64,000 nt of DNA, from the NCBI RefSeq assembly GCF_947242115.1, contig NC_074717.1, forward strand, positions 33,706,201 through 33,770,200, in the 5' to 3' direction. Shown here one piece after another: positions 49,918-61,296 of this stretch. Within the stretch, counting starts at the first letter, position 1. Every line of letters starts with the position of its first letter. This DNA is from Biomphalaria glabrata (Eukaryota; Mollusca; Gastropoda; Planorbidae). Both the position numbers and the translations under genes were made by a program. A model generated the notes under the pieces. It saw nothing but the letters and a program-made list of their open reading frames with translations, made no database searches and was not told the DNA's origin.

Positions 49918-51640
49918 GTTCCAACTGTTAAATGGCATCATGTGAAGTGAAATGTCATCATTCTGGACAAAGACTTCATACTGGTTGTAAAATCATAGAG
50001 CACATTGCTTTTAAGTTAGAGAAAGTAAAACTTCAACAAGATTTGTTTCATTTTAATGCATTGTATCTGTATAGGACTTGCTCTATATGACAACTTAATA
50101 TTATAGAGTAATGAACTAGAAAGAATGCAGGCAACATTTAGTATGATACTAACTTAAAGCTGCTATTACTACAAAGTGTTTTTGTATCTACCGGTACTCT
50201 ATTTTTATTACTTTGTTACAACTGAAAATGACTTATCATTTCCAAGTTGTATCTTCTACTGTTGATTTTAAATCTGCCATCTCAATTGATGGCATTACAT
50301 TTATTCCTGGTGCTTTCCTGAGATTTCATTTCTGTTACTGTTATCAATATTAATGCTTTTTAAATCAGAGCTATTTATTTGTTACATTTTTTACTGTATG
50401 TGCTAATAATTTGTTGTACAATTTTGTTGATCTGAAATCTAAAAAAATGTTTCTGGGTCTATTATTGATAAAGGTAATAGATCTAATTTTATTGTAATTT
50501 TTGTACTTCAGCATTTTACACCATGTTAATATAAAATGCATTTCAATAGACATAGTTAAGGTTTTATTAAGTTCTGTAGTTGCGTTAATAATCAAATATC
50601 TTCTTCCCAAGGCCTTAACTTAACTGAAATTATATTTCTGCAGTCTATCTGTAATATAGGTTCTAGCCTAATAAGAAGATGCTTTGTCTTAACAGTAAAC
50701 CAGTATTACTGACTTTTTCATTAATTTGTTATGACAAATCTTAGTTGACTAATAATATTGCCTTACACAAGTTTTTGACATTTTTTATCTTGTCATAATG
50801 CTGGTATATTAAAATATTATTCCTTTACTGTTCTTTCATCATATACATTCCTTCAGTTTCTCTGTGGCAGCCACATTGTTAGACTTTATTTTGGAAAATA
50901 CAAGCATTTTTTTTTAATTTTTTTTTGCAAGACCATTATCTTACTTGTATTGGGTCATATTTCAACTGTCAACAATTGCTGTGCACAGACCAATTCATTG
51001 GTGAAATAGATATGAATCCTAAATGTTGCTTAGTGTGAATTCTTTTGTAAGAATTAAGAAGTTAGCTCCATAAATGCCATATTTTTAATGCTGATGAATA
51101 TATTTCTGACACTGACACATTAATTGAATCATTTTGAAAACACAATTTTGCTGAGTAAATGGGATAAATTTAGAGCAGAGAAATGCAAAGGTCACACTCA
51201 TCCCAGCATAAATCTTGAGCACCTTCCATTTAGCTAATAACAAAACAAGATGTTATTATGAATCAATTGTTTAATTATGAATCAATTGTTTAAAGTTTTA
51301 TAAAGTTCAAGAAATACTTGTTTGTTTTGCTTTCTCCCTACACTCAGTAATAGATAGTACACAAGTAGCACTATAATGAGCATATATAAATATGTACTCT
51401 TTTATGCAAATCTGCATAATGTTCCAAAGTATTTGATTCCATTCATTTTGCATAAACCTACACAAACATCAGCATAGTCATAACTTTGTGATTGTTTAAA
51501 AAGAAAACCTATATGAAATTGTGATGATGATGATGTATGTATTTCGTGTCAGTTTTACTGCAAGACCCATTCGACTTGTGATCTATGTCTTAACTATGTT
51601 CTTATTACCTATGATTAAATGAAAGAAATAAAATGCATTG
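49918..51640 (+). other. TRAF7 3' untranslated region (probable)
   Basis: T-rich sequence without exon or mobile element continues from the stop codon to AATAAA at 51627-51632, followed by a T/GT-rich stretch. A UTR of about 1.7 kb is inferred from the absence of strong earlier signals in a good context; AATAAA-like hexamers closer to the stop could also be used. Confidence 0.5.
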
Positions 51641-51793
51641 TTAATTTTTTAAACCTGTCGCTCTAGTGTTATATTTTAAGAGTGTACTGTAAACTTTGTG
51701 CTCTGAGTTGCTAATTTGTAGTTGAAGATAGACAATCACACCAAGTGCAGGTAGTAAAATCAAAAGCAATACATGTCAACAGTATAATAAATA

Positions 51794-51799
51794 TTTATT
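51794..51799 (-). promoter_or_regulatory. Polyadenylation signal of UQCRFS1
   Basis: AATAAA on the minus strand, 276 bases after the UQCRFS1 stop codon. It faces the TRAF7 signal at 51627, so the two genes converge with only about 160 bases between their signals. Confidence 0.55.
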
Positions 51800-52074
51800 T
51801 CTTTTGGACTTTTTATTTCATGACAAATTCTTATTTATATCCAATTATTTATCAATCAGCAATAAATATGGTCTGTGAATAGGAGGGGCCTACAAAACTA
51901 CCAGTAGACCAAATTTTTACACTTAATTTAAAAAAACAACAATACTTAAATGTAGCAATTTTTTTAAAAATATGTTACATAAAAAGTGTTAACTCTAACA
52001 ATATTGATCAATTGACAAAAATTGAAACAATTTACAAATAAAAAATATGTCATTTTCCTAAGTAAGAAACTAAA

Positions 52075-55000
52075 TCAACCAACAACTACTGTTGTGTCAT
52101 CTAAATACTCATAATGGGGGACCTCCAAATTAAGGGGGGCTGGGCCTTTTCTGATTCTTCCAGAGCCATCATAATGTGAACCATGGCATGGACAGAAGTA
52201 ACCTCCAGAGAAATCACCAGCCTCAGCAATAGGTACACAGCCTAAAACAAAGAAGAAAAAAAAATTGATGAACTAATTTGTTGATGAGAATAATTATGTG
52301 ATAAAAACTAGTGAAAAAGGATATAGGTTTCTATTTAACAATTTGTTGCAATTCTTTTTAACCAATGCAATATATCAATATGTAAGGAAAAGGTTATAAA
52401 AGAATCCTGGACCAGTAATAAGTAAAATAGAGTACTGTTATTGTGAAATGTTCCCATATATCATTTTTAAACATTCCAAATCTACTTTTATAAAAAAAAA
52501 TGTTTTAGTCATTTGTTAAAATATGGACAAGGTTTACATAAATATATTTGTTTTAAAGAAATAAAACTAAAATTCATGAAAGATTTTTTTTTAATGAAAT
52601 ATACAAGACACTTACCTAAATGTGTGCACACACCAATCAAAATGAGATATTTAGGATTGCTAGCTCTTTCAGAGTCAGGCTGGGGATCCCTTAACTGAGA
52701 GATATCCACAGCAGCTTCAGTGGCAATCTCTTCTTCTGTTCTGTGTTTGACAAACAAAGGCTTGCCTCTCCATGTGATTGTCACATTGCGACCTTCAGGG
52801 ATGTCTCCTAACTTGATTTCTACTTTAGATATGGCCAGGGCATCTGCAGCAAAGCTCAGATTAGACACAATACCCCTGACAATGGCCTTGGCACTGTAAA
52901 CACAGGCTACTGCTCCAGCTAAATATTTTAAATAAATGTAAAAGATAACTTCTAATTTTAGGGAAAAAAAAAATAAATATGTAATAAAATATAATATTAA
53001 CCAATTCACTTCTTCAGTTTTAACACTTTTCTTTTATGCAACCAACTCATCATTGATGCTTTAAAAGTTTTTGTTGCGTTTTCTTACTTCCCAAAATGTT
53101 TTTTAATGACTTAGAATTTATTATAGAATAGTTTCCCTTAGCAAACCGTTTTTACCAAAAACAATGCTTTTAACAAATTAGTTCCTATTTATGGTTTAAA
53201 AAATCCTTAGCATATGTCCAAGGGAAATAACTATGAATTTGAATAAATTCTAAAAAAAAAATTGTTTTGCAAAAACAATAAAAAAAACTAAGATCTTATA
53301 TTAATAAATAAATAAATCACTTTAAAATAAAAAAAAGCAATAAGTCAAAGTTTAATCCCAAAATTTATAATCCCAGTCCTCACTGAGATTCGAAACTAGG
53401 ACACCAAGCCCCATTTTAGAATGTAGATTAAATTTTAAAATACCAAATTAACCTGGTTGAGGACATCTAGCTTTGGCAAGTCATTAAAAATATTAATAAA
53501 TAAAGCGATATACACATCCATTAGTAAAAATCACCACGTTCTCGACAAGACATGATGAGCTCTTCTTATAGGAAAGTTTATAAAACTACTGTTTAGCATT
53601 CCACAACACATCAGAGCAAGGTAGAAGCTATTGGGTTGAATTAAAACAAAATGCTTAAATTGTCTATATTTTCTTAATATTAATTTTTCCAATGGTAGTA
53701 AAATGTGTTGTATATTAAGCTCTTTGAAAGTATGGATAAATATCGTACAAAAACTATTATTATTGATTTGGATTGTAATTAATTTCCTAAAGCTAGCCTA
53801 GAGCTAAATGATTGTTCACAGTTTGGAATTTTTCATTTTTCCAATGATAGTGCCATGGATAATGAGCTCAAGTTTTCCATTGTATGTGTTTTAAATGGAT
53901 AAATATCGTACAAAAACTATTATTATTGATTTGGATTGTAATTAATTTCCTAAAGCTAGCCTAGAGCTAAATGATTGTTCACAGTTTGGAATTTTTCATT
54001 TTTCCAATGATAGTGCCATGGATAATGAGCTCAAGTTTTCCATTGTATGTGTTTTAAATGTGTTTAATTTTAAATAGTCATAATCCAAAACTAAATTTTT
54101 TGTTTTGTAAAGCTATCAATACCTTAAGGTAAAAAAACAACAACTTATAAATACTTAATTTCTACACACTGTTCTATCTGCACATTTTTAAAATAAAAAG
54201 CTTTTAACATCTGGTTTTTAATTTAAAAAAAAAAAAAAAAGACAAACTTGTTCTGTACAAGATAAAAAGCTCTTATTATATAAAAGTTAAAAAAGACTGC
54301 TGGTAATTTCCTATCGGATTATACCACAGTAGGAGTTACGTGTAAACACTGCATTCTATCATAATACAAATTAATGTATTAAATATTAAGTTGTTTGCCT
54401 TTAGAAAAAAGAAATGGAGCAGTTTAACATCATGCTAAGGACTCTTAAAATATACTATACAAACCTCCTACAACAAGGTAGGATGTAAGTTTTCTCTCAG
54501 CATCTGACTGTCCAGACTGTGAGTCAGCTTTCTTAACCTGGTCACGTCTATATGCAGAAAAATCTGGTACTTTCAAGTCTGTGTGGGCAAAACGTACTTG
54601 TGTTGTACCTATCAAATTAAAAACAATCACTTGAACTTAGTAAAAATAAGACATTTTACAACTAATGTGCTCTTTCTCAATTCAAACAAAGTTTGAAAAA
54701 CAACAAAATAATGTGTGCAGAATGGTTTATAAAGATAAATTCTAATAAATTTCTTATATTATTTGTATGGCACATTTGAATCATTTACTTTGACAACTTA
54801 TCCATTAATCTACAAGCTATGAAAAACAAACCAACAATGTAAATAACTAAGACATAGGCCCTACCAAGTGAAGAAATCATTATTCCTCATTATTTGATTT
54901 AACACAATTGTTATACAAAACATTAAAACACTAAATTTATTACCAAACACACCAGTAAAAGATACCCTTTCTGCCTATATATATATATATGCTGGATCAG

Positions 55001-58000
55001 ATTCCTGCGCTTAGTAAAAATTGTAACTTAATTGTAAATTACCTAAGTCAACAGCTACCGAACAGCATTTTTTTCCATTAACCTCCTGTGGATTTTTGTA
55101 AATGGTGCGGGCAATGTATACAAAATATATGTACATGCAAACTTTGGGAGGAAAAAAAACTAGCTTTGGTATTTGCCAGTTCAATGAAAACAAAAAAGCA
55201 ACTTATGCAAAGAAGTAAAGTTTGAATACATGACACATCCTATTTTCCTCTTGATAACAAAATAATTTAATATAGACTTAGTAACTATAGATCTCTAGAG
55301 CACAAGCATGTAGATAACATTATAATGTATGCTGAAGGCGCAATTATAGAAACATAAATTCAAGAATTAAATTTATTAAATAAGAGAAATAATTTAAAAT
55401 GGCACACTAATTTAAGTAAGTTTTGATCTAGATTAGCTTCTAGAGTCTATAAGGGAAAAATTTAAAAAAAGAAAGGTGTTTCAAAGGTAAGAGAGTAGCT
55501 AGCCGAAAACAAAAAACGGAAGTGCGGAAGTTAAAAATGACTGATAATTTAGACATTGCTTTTTTTGTGTGTTTTTTCACATAGGCTGCACTTGGAAATA
55601 TATTGAATACTTTTAATTGAAATGTGAGAAGTTTAAAAGAAATATTATATACTACTTTAGACAATGGCCTATTTAATGCTTAATTAAGATTTTGTTCAAG
55701 TTTATTATATTTTTTAAATTTATTATGCAAATACCCCTTTTTTGTTTCTACCAATACAGGGTTCAAGAAAATTGTCTAACATTTTTTTTTTCACACTAGA
55801 CATCATGCCTGGCTATAATGCTACCAAGTTTTATCACGCTATCTTATGCACTTCATATTGCAAAGTTGAAATTTACAGTTTTAATAAAGAAATTTCTTAA
55901 AAAAACATAAAACCACGTCAGGCCTGATATACTCCATATATTAATTTTATTTTTTTTTTAGTTTAAAAGCGCATTTTTTTTTAAATTTCTTTTACAAGAC
56001 TATTTTGATCACAATTTTATAATATTTTGTTATTTGTAAAAATGTTTGTAAAATGTTTTACATATTTCGGATGTTCCTTCAGAGTTGAAGATAGTTTACT
56101 TCTTAGTCCAAACCTCCCGCAGGACAACGGGGGATGGGAGCGGGCAGGGTTTGAACCCTCGACCGTCGATAAATCCGAACGACAGTCTAGCGCGCAAACC
56201 GCACGACCAGGCAGCCATCACAACTACGCAATTTTGTCCACACCACTCTGACATTTCTTGTAACTCAGGACCTGATAATTTGTTTATTTCCTTCAATATA
56301 AAATTTACATTCTAAACAAGTAAAGTTCATAAATAAAAATAAAATCAGATTTGTGAGTTAGAAATTTACTTTTATTTAATAAGTATTTCTATCATCTACG
56401 AAACTCAAATTCAACTTTTGACCTGGATGTGTCTTGCCCAGCCAAGCTCGGCTTAGCCAGCACAAACTCTCCTCTCACTTGTTCCATTGGGTTCAATGTT
56501 AGGTCAAAAGGCCAAAAAAAAAAAAATCATTACCTTCTAACTGTTAAACATACAGTCATAATTTATTGAAAAGTTCTAAAAAGTATTTTAATGATGTAGA
56601 TCTACTATCTACTAACAAAAAATTGTTTTTTTTATTTCACTTCCCTAGCCCTAGACTTAGTCTTAGACAGAGGTTGTTACTGTATATAATATAATAATTA
56701 GACTGCTAGTGACTAGTCTAGAATCACTCTAGATCTATCATCTATATAAATATTATAATATATTCCAGGTCCATAGCATGGGCATAGAAGGGGGGGCGGA
56801 ATTCAGTGACTGATTTTTTGCTTTCACTTTGTTTATTTTAGGTGACATTTTAATACTAAATCATCACTTACCACAGCACAGCCGAGGGGGTTTTGAATTT
56901 AAAAACCCTCTACCAGGGGGGTTTTGAGTTTAAAACCCCCTACCAGGGGGTTTTGAGATTTTTAAAAACCCTATCAGGGGGTTTTCTACCAGGGGGTATT
57001 GAATTTTTTCAAAAACTCTATCAGGGGGTTTTGAGATAAAAATCCCTCTACCAGGGGGTTTTGAGTTTGAAACCCCCTACCAGGGGTTTTGACTTTTAAA
57101 CCCTTTACAGGGGTTTTGAGTTTAAAACCTCCTACCAGGGGTTTTGCAGTTAAATCCCCCTCTTCTATAAGCAAAACTAAAAAACGATAATCCCCAAATT
57201 CCAAGAAAACAGCTAAGGAAGATTTTGACTTTAAAACCGACTCCAAAAATAACGATAAACCCCCTCTCAATATAAAAAAAGCAAATTACACACTCAAAAT
57301 TCTATGAGCGTAGCCAAAGGGGTTTTGAGTTTATCCCCACTCCTCCAATTGGGGTTTGAAGCTAAAAAGTACCTATTCAATAAAAAAAAAAGCAAATTAC
57401 ACACTAGATATAATCTATGAGCGTAGCCAAAGGGGGTTTTGAGTTTAAAACCCCCTGCCAGCGGGGTTTGAAGCAGCAAAATACCTCTTCAATATTTAAA
57501 AAAAAGCAAATTACGCACTCAAAATGCTATGAGCGTAGCCAAAGGGGGTTTTGAGTTTAAATCCCCCTTCAGAGGGTTTTGATGCTAAAAAAATACCTCT
57601 TCAATATAAAAAAGGCAAATTACACACTAAAATTCTTTGAGCGTAGCTAAGCTAATGAGGGGTTTTAAGTTCAAATCCCCCTCCTCCAGATGGCTTTTTT
57701 TTTTTTATGCAAAACCCCTCCAGATGGTTTTGAGTTTAAAATTCCACTACAGAGCGTTGAAAACGTCTCTCTTCAATATTATTTTAAAGCAAACTACAGT
57801 GACCAAATTCTATGACACAAGCTAAATGGGGTTTTGAATTTAAAAAAAAAAAAAAAAAAAAACTCCAGAGATTTTTTAGTTTAAAACCCCTCAACAGATG
57901 ATTTTGACGATAAAACTTTCCTTTTCGAAATAAAATCTAAAGCGAAATACAGGCATGTAATTCCAAGAGCGTAGTTGAGAGAGGTTACAAATTTCTACCA

Positions 58001-60846
58001 GTGGCTGGGCTCCATTAATAAAGTGTGAATAGTCATCTGCCGAAATTGAAAAACACTAAATGTGGCTCAACAAAAATGGCTAAGACAGATTTTAGGAATC
58101 AGTTATAGAGATCGGGTCTAAATAAAAAAATCATATGCCGAACTGGAAGTCGTACCCTTAATAAGGTTGTGACAGAGCGTCGCATGAGGTTTTGCCGGAC
58201 ATGTTCCCCGACAAAATGAATTACGCATAATAAGAGTTGCGGCAACAGCTTGCCGGAAAATGCGCCGAACGACGCAAGAGAGATCTAGAGTAAAGTGCGA
58301 AGTTCGAAATTATTAAGCCCGCAGGCAGCAATTTTCACGTTTGGATTTTTATAGCACCGTAACGGTCTGACCTATGAAAAAACTGATGGTATCTCTGAAT
58401 TCCTCGTCCTTTTGTCTATAAAAATAGATTGGATTTAATGTATCACTAAGCTTGGTTAAAATTAAATATGAGGTCAAAGAGGTGTAGGGTAGGTATCGCC
58501 AAGCGTACTTTACCTCGAGCGGATTTTTCCCCAGTTAGTAAGCTCAAATGAGTTGATGGAAGGTTCGAACAGATCAAAGAAAATATATCTAAAAACATGT
58601 TTTAATATTTAATTTTCACTATAAAGTCATTTTCTTTTTACTCCAGCGCAAGAACGCCATCCATTGCACCATTTCCCACCCTCCACAACTTCAAATAGTC
58701 TCTTTAAGCTGATGAGCAATCAGACTTTAAAAAAGCCTTAAGCCCATTACCCATTTCCTTCACTACCGGGTAGTAAAAAAGAATAATTCCACACCTCCTG
58801 AGTTTGACCTCACCACGAACTTAGCCAAACAAGGAAATAGTATGTGTCGGAAGTAAAGAAAAAAGGTGCATGCGCAGTAGCAATATAGTAGTAATTTGGT
58901 AAACATTCAAATCAAAAAGTTTTAGCAATAAAAAGTGAACTTTTCGAACCTCTTGACAAATCAGGGCTGCTCGAACTTCGCACTTTACTCTATGTCAGTA
59001 AGAAAAGCACATTAGGTTTTTGAAATAAAACTTTTTAATAGCAAGATAATGCACTGTAGATACCTCAGAATATGCATTTTGTTGACTTTCAATACCAGAA
59101 ATAGTGCGGGGCGCTGGGGGAGCGCTGCGAGCTCCCCCAAACCTCTTTGCTAGCAAGGGCGGGGAGTCTACAAGTTTTCCACTAATTCCAGGAAGAACCT
59201 ATTCTAGTACACAATAAACGTCTTCCGAAAGGGTCAGAATGTAATAAAGATTAATTAAGTACACACACACACACAAAATTCCGGGGGGGGGGGGGGGTCC
59301 GAAAAAAATCCTGCCATGGTCCATAGTAGCTAGGCGAAAAAAGCGGAAGTGTGAAAGTAAAAAATGACCGATAAACTTGAGATTGCGTTTTTGACTTTTT
59401 TTCACATAAACCACACTTGCAAATTTAGTACACTTTTGAATGAAATACCGGTAATAGAAGTTTTAAACTTGTGTTATCGATTACTTTAGACAATGGCCTA
59501 TATAAAGCTTAATTACGGCTTTTTTAAAAGTTATTTGTCATTTTTACATTTATTATAAAAAATACTCAATTTTTGTTTTTTGCAATACAGGGTCCAGGAA
59601 AATGATCAATGATTCATTTTTTTTCCACGGTAGATATCATGCCTGGCTATAATTCTACCAAGTTTTATCGCGATATCTACATCGCATCGCTCAAAAACTT
59701 GAAAATACGGTTTACCATTGGGGGCTATGGGATTTTCAGAATTTACTGAATTTTGATAAGAAAATTTCGTCATCAATGTAAAACCACTGGAGGCCATGTA
59801 AGGCCTAATATTCTGGATATATTCAAATAGATTTTATGTATTAATCGTCGTCGCATGAATTATAAAGCGCATTTGAAAAATAATTGTTTCAGACGATTTT
59901 GATCCCACTTTTTAAATATTTTTTTATTTTCTGCCATCAGAACGCCGCCATTTTGTCCCCGCCTCTCTGACAATTCTTGTAGATCTAGACCCGATAATTT
60001 GTTTATTTCATCAATATTTACATTTTAAACAAGTAAAGTTCATAAATATAAATTAAATCAGATTTGTGAGCTAGAAATTCACTATGTGACTATTATATGA
60101 ATACTAAATCTACTATTAAATTTCTTATTTAATAAGTAGATTTATCCTCTACGAAACTCAATTCAAACTTTTTAACTTTTTGAGCGGGGGGTGTGTCTCG
60201 CTGGCTTAGCGAGAGACGCTCTCATGATGACTCATCTTACTTGTTCCATGTCAACAATGCTAGGCCTAGGCCAAAACGACACCAAAAAAATCATAACTTT
60301 CTAACTATTAGACATACAGTCATAATTTAAACACCATTGGAAAGTTCTTTATAAGTATTTTAATGATGTACTAACGAAAAATTGTTTTTTCAAAGATCAA
60401 TTTTTTATATCACCTCCCTATCCATAGTCATAGTATCTATTTAATCTATTTTATCTAGACTCCAGAATGAGTGAGATTACCATTGAAACAATTGATTTTA
60501 AAATTATGAGTATGAGATGATCATGATTAGATCTCTATATTGACTATATCATGGTAATCATGATAACATGATAAAAAAAATGATTGACATTCACATTGTG
60601 ATTGTGATATCATTGTGATTACGAGAATTACGCCAAATTACGGTTACCTGATAAAGATGTGCTAACGCTCGGAACAGTTCTTACGAGGTTTTGAGAAAGA
60701 GAAAAACTTGTGAGTTTCTTAGCTGGTTGTTCAACTGTAATTTTAGATGGTGTTGAAATTGTTGGCAAACTAACAGACAACAGATTTCCTCTTGGAACTG
60801 CCTTTACAGCTGCCTGAATTATTGAACTTTTGGGCAGCGAAATCAT
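52075..60846 (-). CDS. UQCRFS1: Cytochrome b-c1 complex Rieske iron-sulfur subunit, 4 exons
   Basis: The Rieske protein carries the [2Fe-2S] centre that passes electrons from ubiquinol to cytochrome c1 in mitochondrial complex III. Exons: 60846-60648, 54608-54465, 52918-52616, 52241-52075; GT-AG junctions, phase kept; 270 aa (human 274). Residues 1-70 are a Ser/Arg/Lys-rich mitochondrial presequence. [18 protein letters not shown] is the mature N-terminus. Residues about 107-140 form the membrane anchor and hinge. Cluster box 1 is CTHLGC (C212, H214, C217) and box 2 is CPCHGSHY (C232, C234, H235). Ligands are C212, H214, C232, H235, with the C217-C234 disulfide. The start chosen is MISLPKSS; an in-frame ATG at 60891 would add 15 residues. 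All cluster residues are intact. Intron 1 is about 6 kb and repeat-rich. Confidence 0.96.
53340..53425 (-). mobile_element. SINE head fragment
   Basis: On the minus strand TTTCGAATCTCAGTGAGGACTGGGATTA follows the box B and start of body of the SINE at 20518-20762 (there TTCGAATCCTGGTGAAGACTGGGATT). Only the box B region is left. Confidence 0.55.
53732..54057. repeat. Perfect 163-bp tandem duplication in UQCRFS1 intron 2
   Basis: The 163 bases from ATGGATAAATATCGTACAAA at 53732 recur at 53895 with no difference that I can find, then the sequence becomes unique. It carries no coding frame. Confidence 0.95.
55480..56700 (+). repeat. Diverged 1-kb repeat, copy A (UQCRFS1 intron 1)
   Basis: Landmarks in order: AAACGGAAGTGCGGAAGT (about 55515), ACTTTAGACAATGGCCTAT (about 55653), CATCATGCCTGGCTATAAT (about 55801), AACAAGTAAAGTTCATAAAT (about 56316), TCTACGAAACTCAAATTC (about 56394). 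All recur in the same order and orientation at 59320-60440. Copy A is interrupted by the SINE at 56040-56222. No coding capacity was seen. Confidence 0.85.
56040..56222 (-). mobile_element. tRNA-derived SINE inserted in repeat copy A
   Basis: On the minus strand it reads ATGGCTGCCTGGTCGTGCGG (box A-like) and GAGGGTTCAAACCCTGCCCG (box B), then CCTGCGGGAGGTTTGGAC and CTTCAACTCTGAAGGA, matching the SINE at 40945-41110 block by block. It is absent from the corresponding place in copy B (near 59935). Not a functional tRNA gene. Confidence 0.8.
56880..57170. repeat. Tandem array of short hairpin-forming units
   Basis: About eight units of 30-40 bases, each of the form GGGGTTTTGAGTTTAAAACCCC followed by a TACCA link. 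Each unit is an imperfect palindrome with a G4-5T4 arm and an A4C4-5 arm. Units vary in length and sequence. Confidence 0.85.
57295..57975. repeat. Longer tandem units sharing the hairpin motif, about 114-bp period
   Basis: GAGCGTAGCCAAAGGGG starts units at about 57305, 57419 and 57533, then diverged ones near 57638, 57810 and 57966. Each unit contains the GGTTTTGAGTTT arm and a segment AAAGCAAATTACACACT. It continues the array at 56880-57170, probably by amplification of a larger block. Confidence 0.8.
58045..58290 (+). mobile_element. LINE fragment, second family
   Basis: AAATGTGGCTCAACAAAAATGG through GTTGTGACAGAGCGTCGCAT and GACATGTTCCCCGACAAAAT matches 2565-2730 closely ([13 protein letters not shown]... 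region). Frames are broken. Confidence 0.8.
59108..59320. repeat. Repeat with internal CA microsatellite, copy 2
   Basis: GCAAGGGCGGGGAGTCTA, CAATAAACGTCTTCCGAAAG and AATGTAATAAAGATTAATTA parallel 16040-16160. After (CA)8 and a run of 15 G it ends with CCGAAAAAAATCCTG as copy 1 does. Confidence 0.65.
59320..60440 (+). repeat. Diverged 1-kb repeat, copy B (UQCRFS1 intron 1)
   Basis: Second copy of the repeat at 55480-56700, same orientation, no SINE insertion. It contains GACAATGGCCTATATAAAGC (about 59490), ATCATGCCTGGCTATAATTC (about 59637), AGGCCTAATATTCTGGATAT (about 59800) and AACAAGTAAAGTTCATAAAT (about 60030). Confidence 0.85.
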
Positions 60847-61210
60847 TTTTAGAGTTGCTATCCCTTCAATGGCAAAGGACGAACAAGTCATTGGCTCATC
60901 TAATGTTCGAAATAAAAAACGTAATTAAAGTTCGAGGAAAAAAATAAATTAGATCTTGAGTCTATGTTAATGGTACAAACGTAAATTTACTTTAATTTTT
61001 AGATTTTAAATGGATGATATTAATTTTAAAATTTTCAAAAAATAATCGATCTATATTATACGACAAAGTATACACAAAGTTGTGTTTAAATATAAAATTT
61101 GGTCGCATCCAATAAACGCAGTTTTGTTTTGAAAAGTCGTTATTTAGTTTAACCACTCTTATTGATTTCTGATCACGTACCTATATATAAAGAGAAAGAA
61201 ATTTGGAAAT

Positions 61211-61212
61211 GG

Positions 61213-61292
<80 letters not shown>
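61211..61292. repeat. (TA)n microsatellite
   Basis: About 41 uninterrupted TA units. Confidence 0.98.
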
Positions 61293-61296
<4 letters not shown>

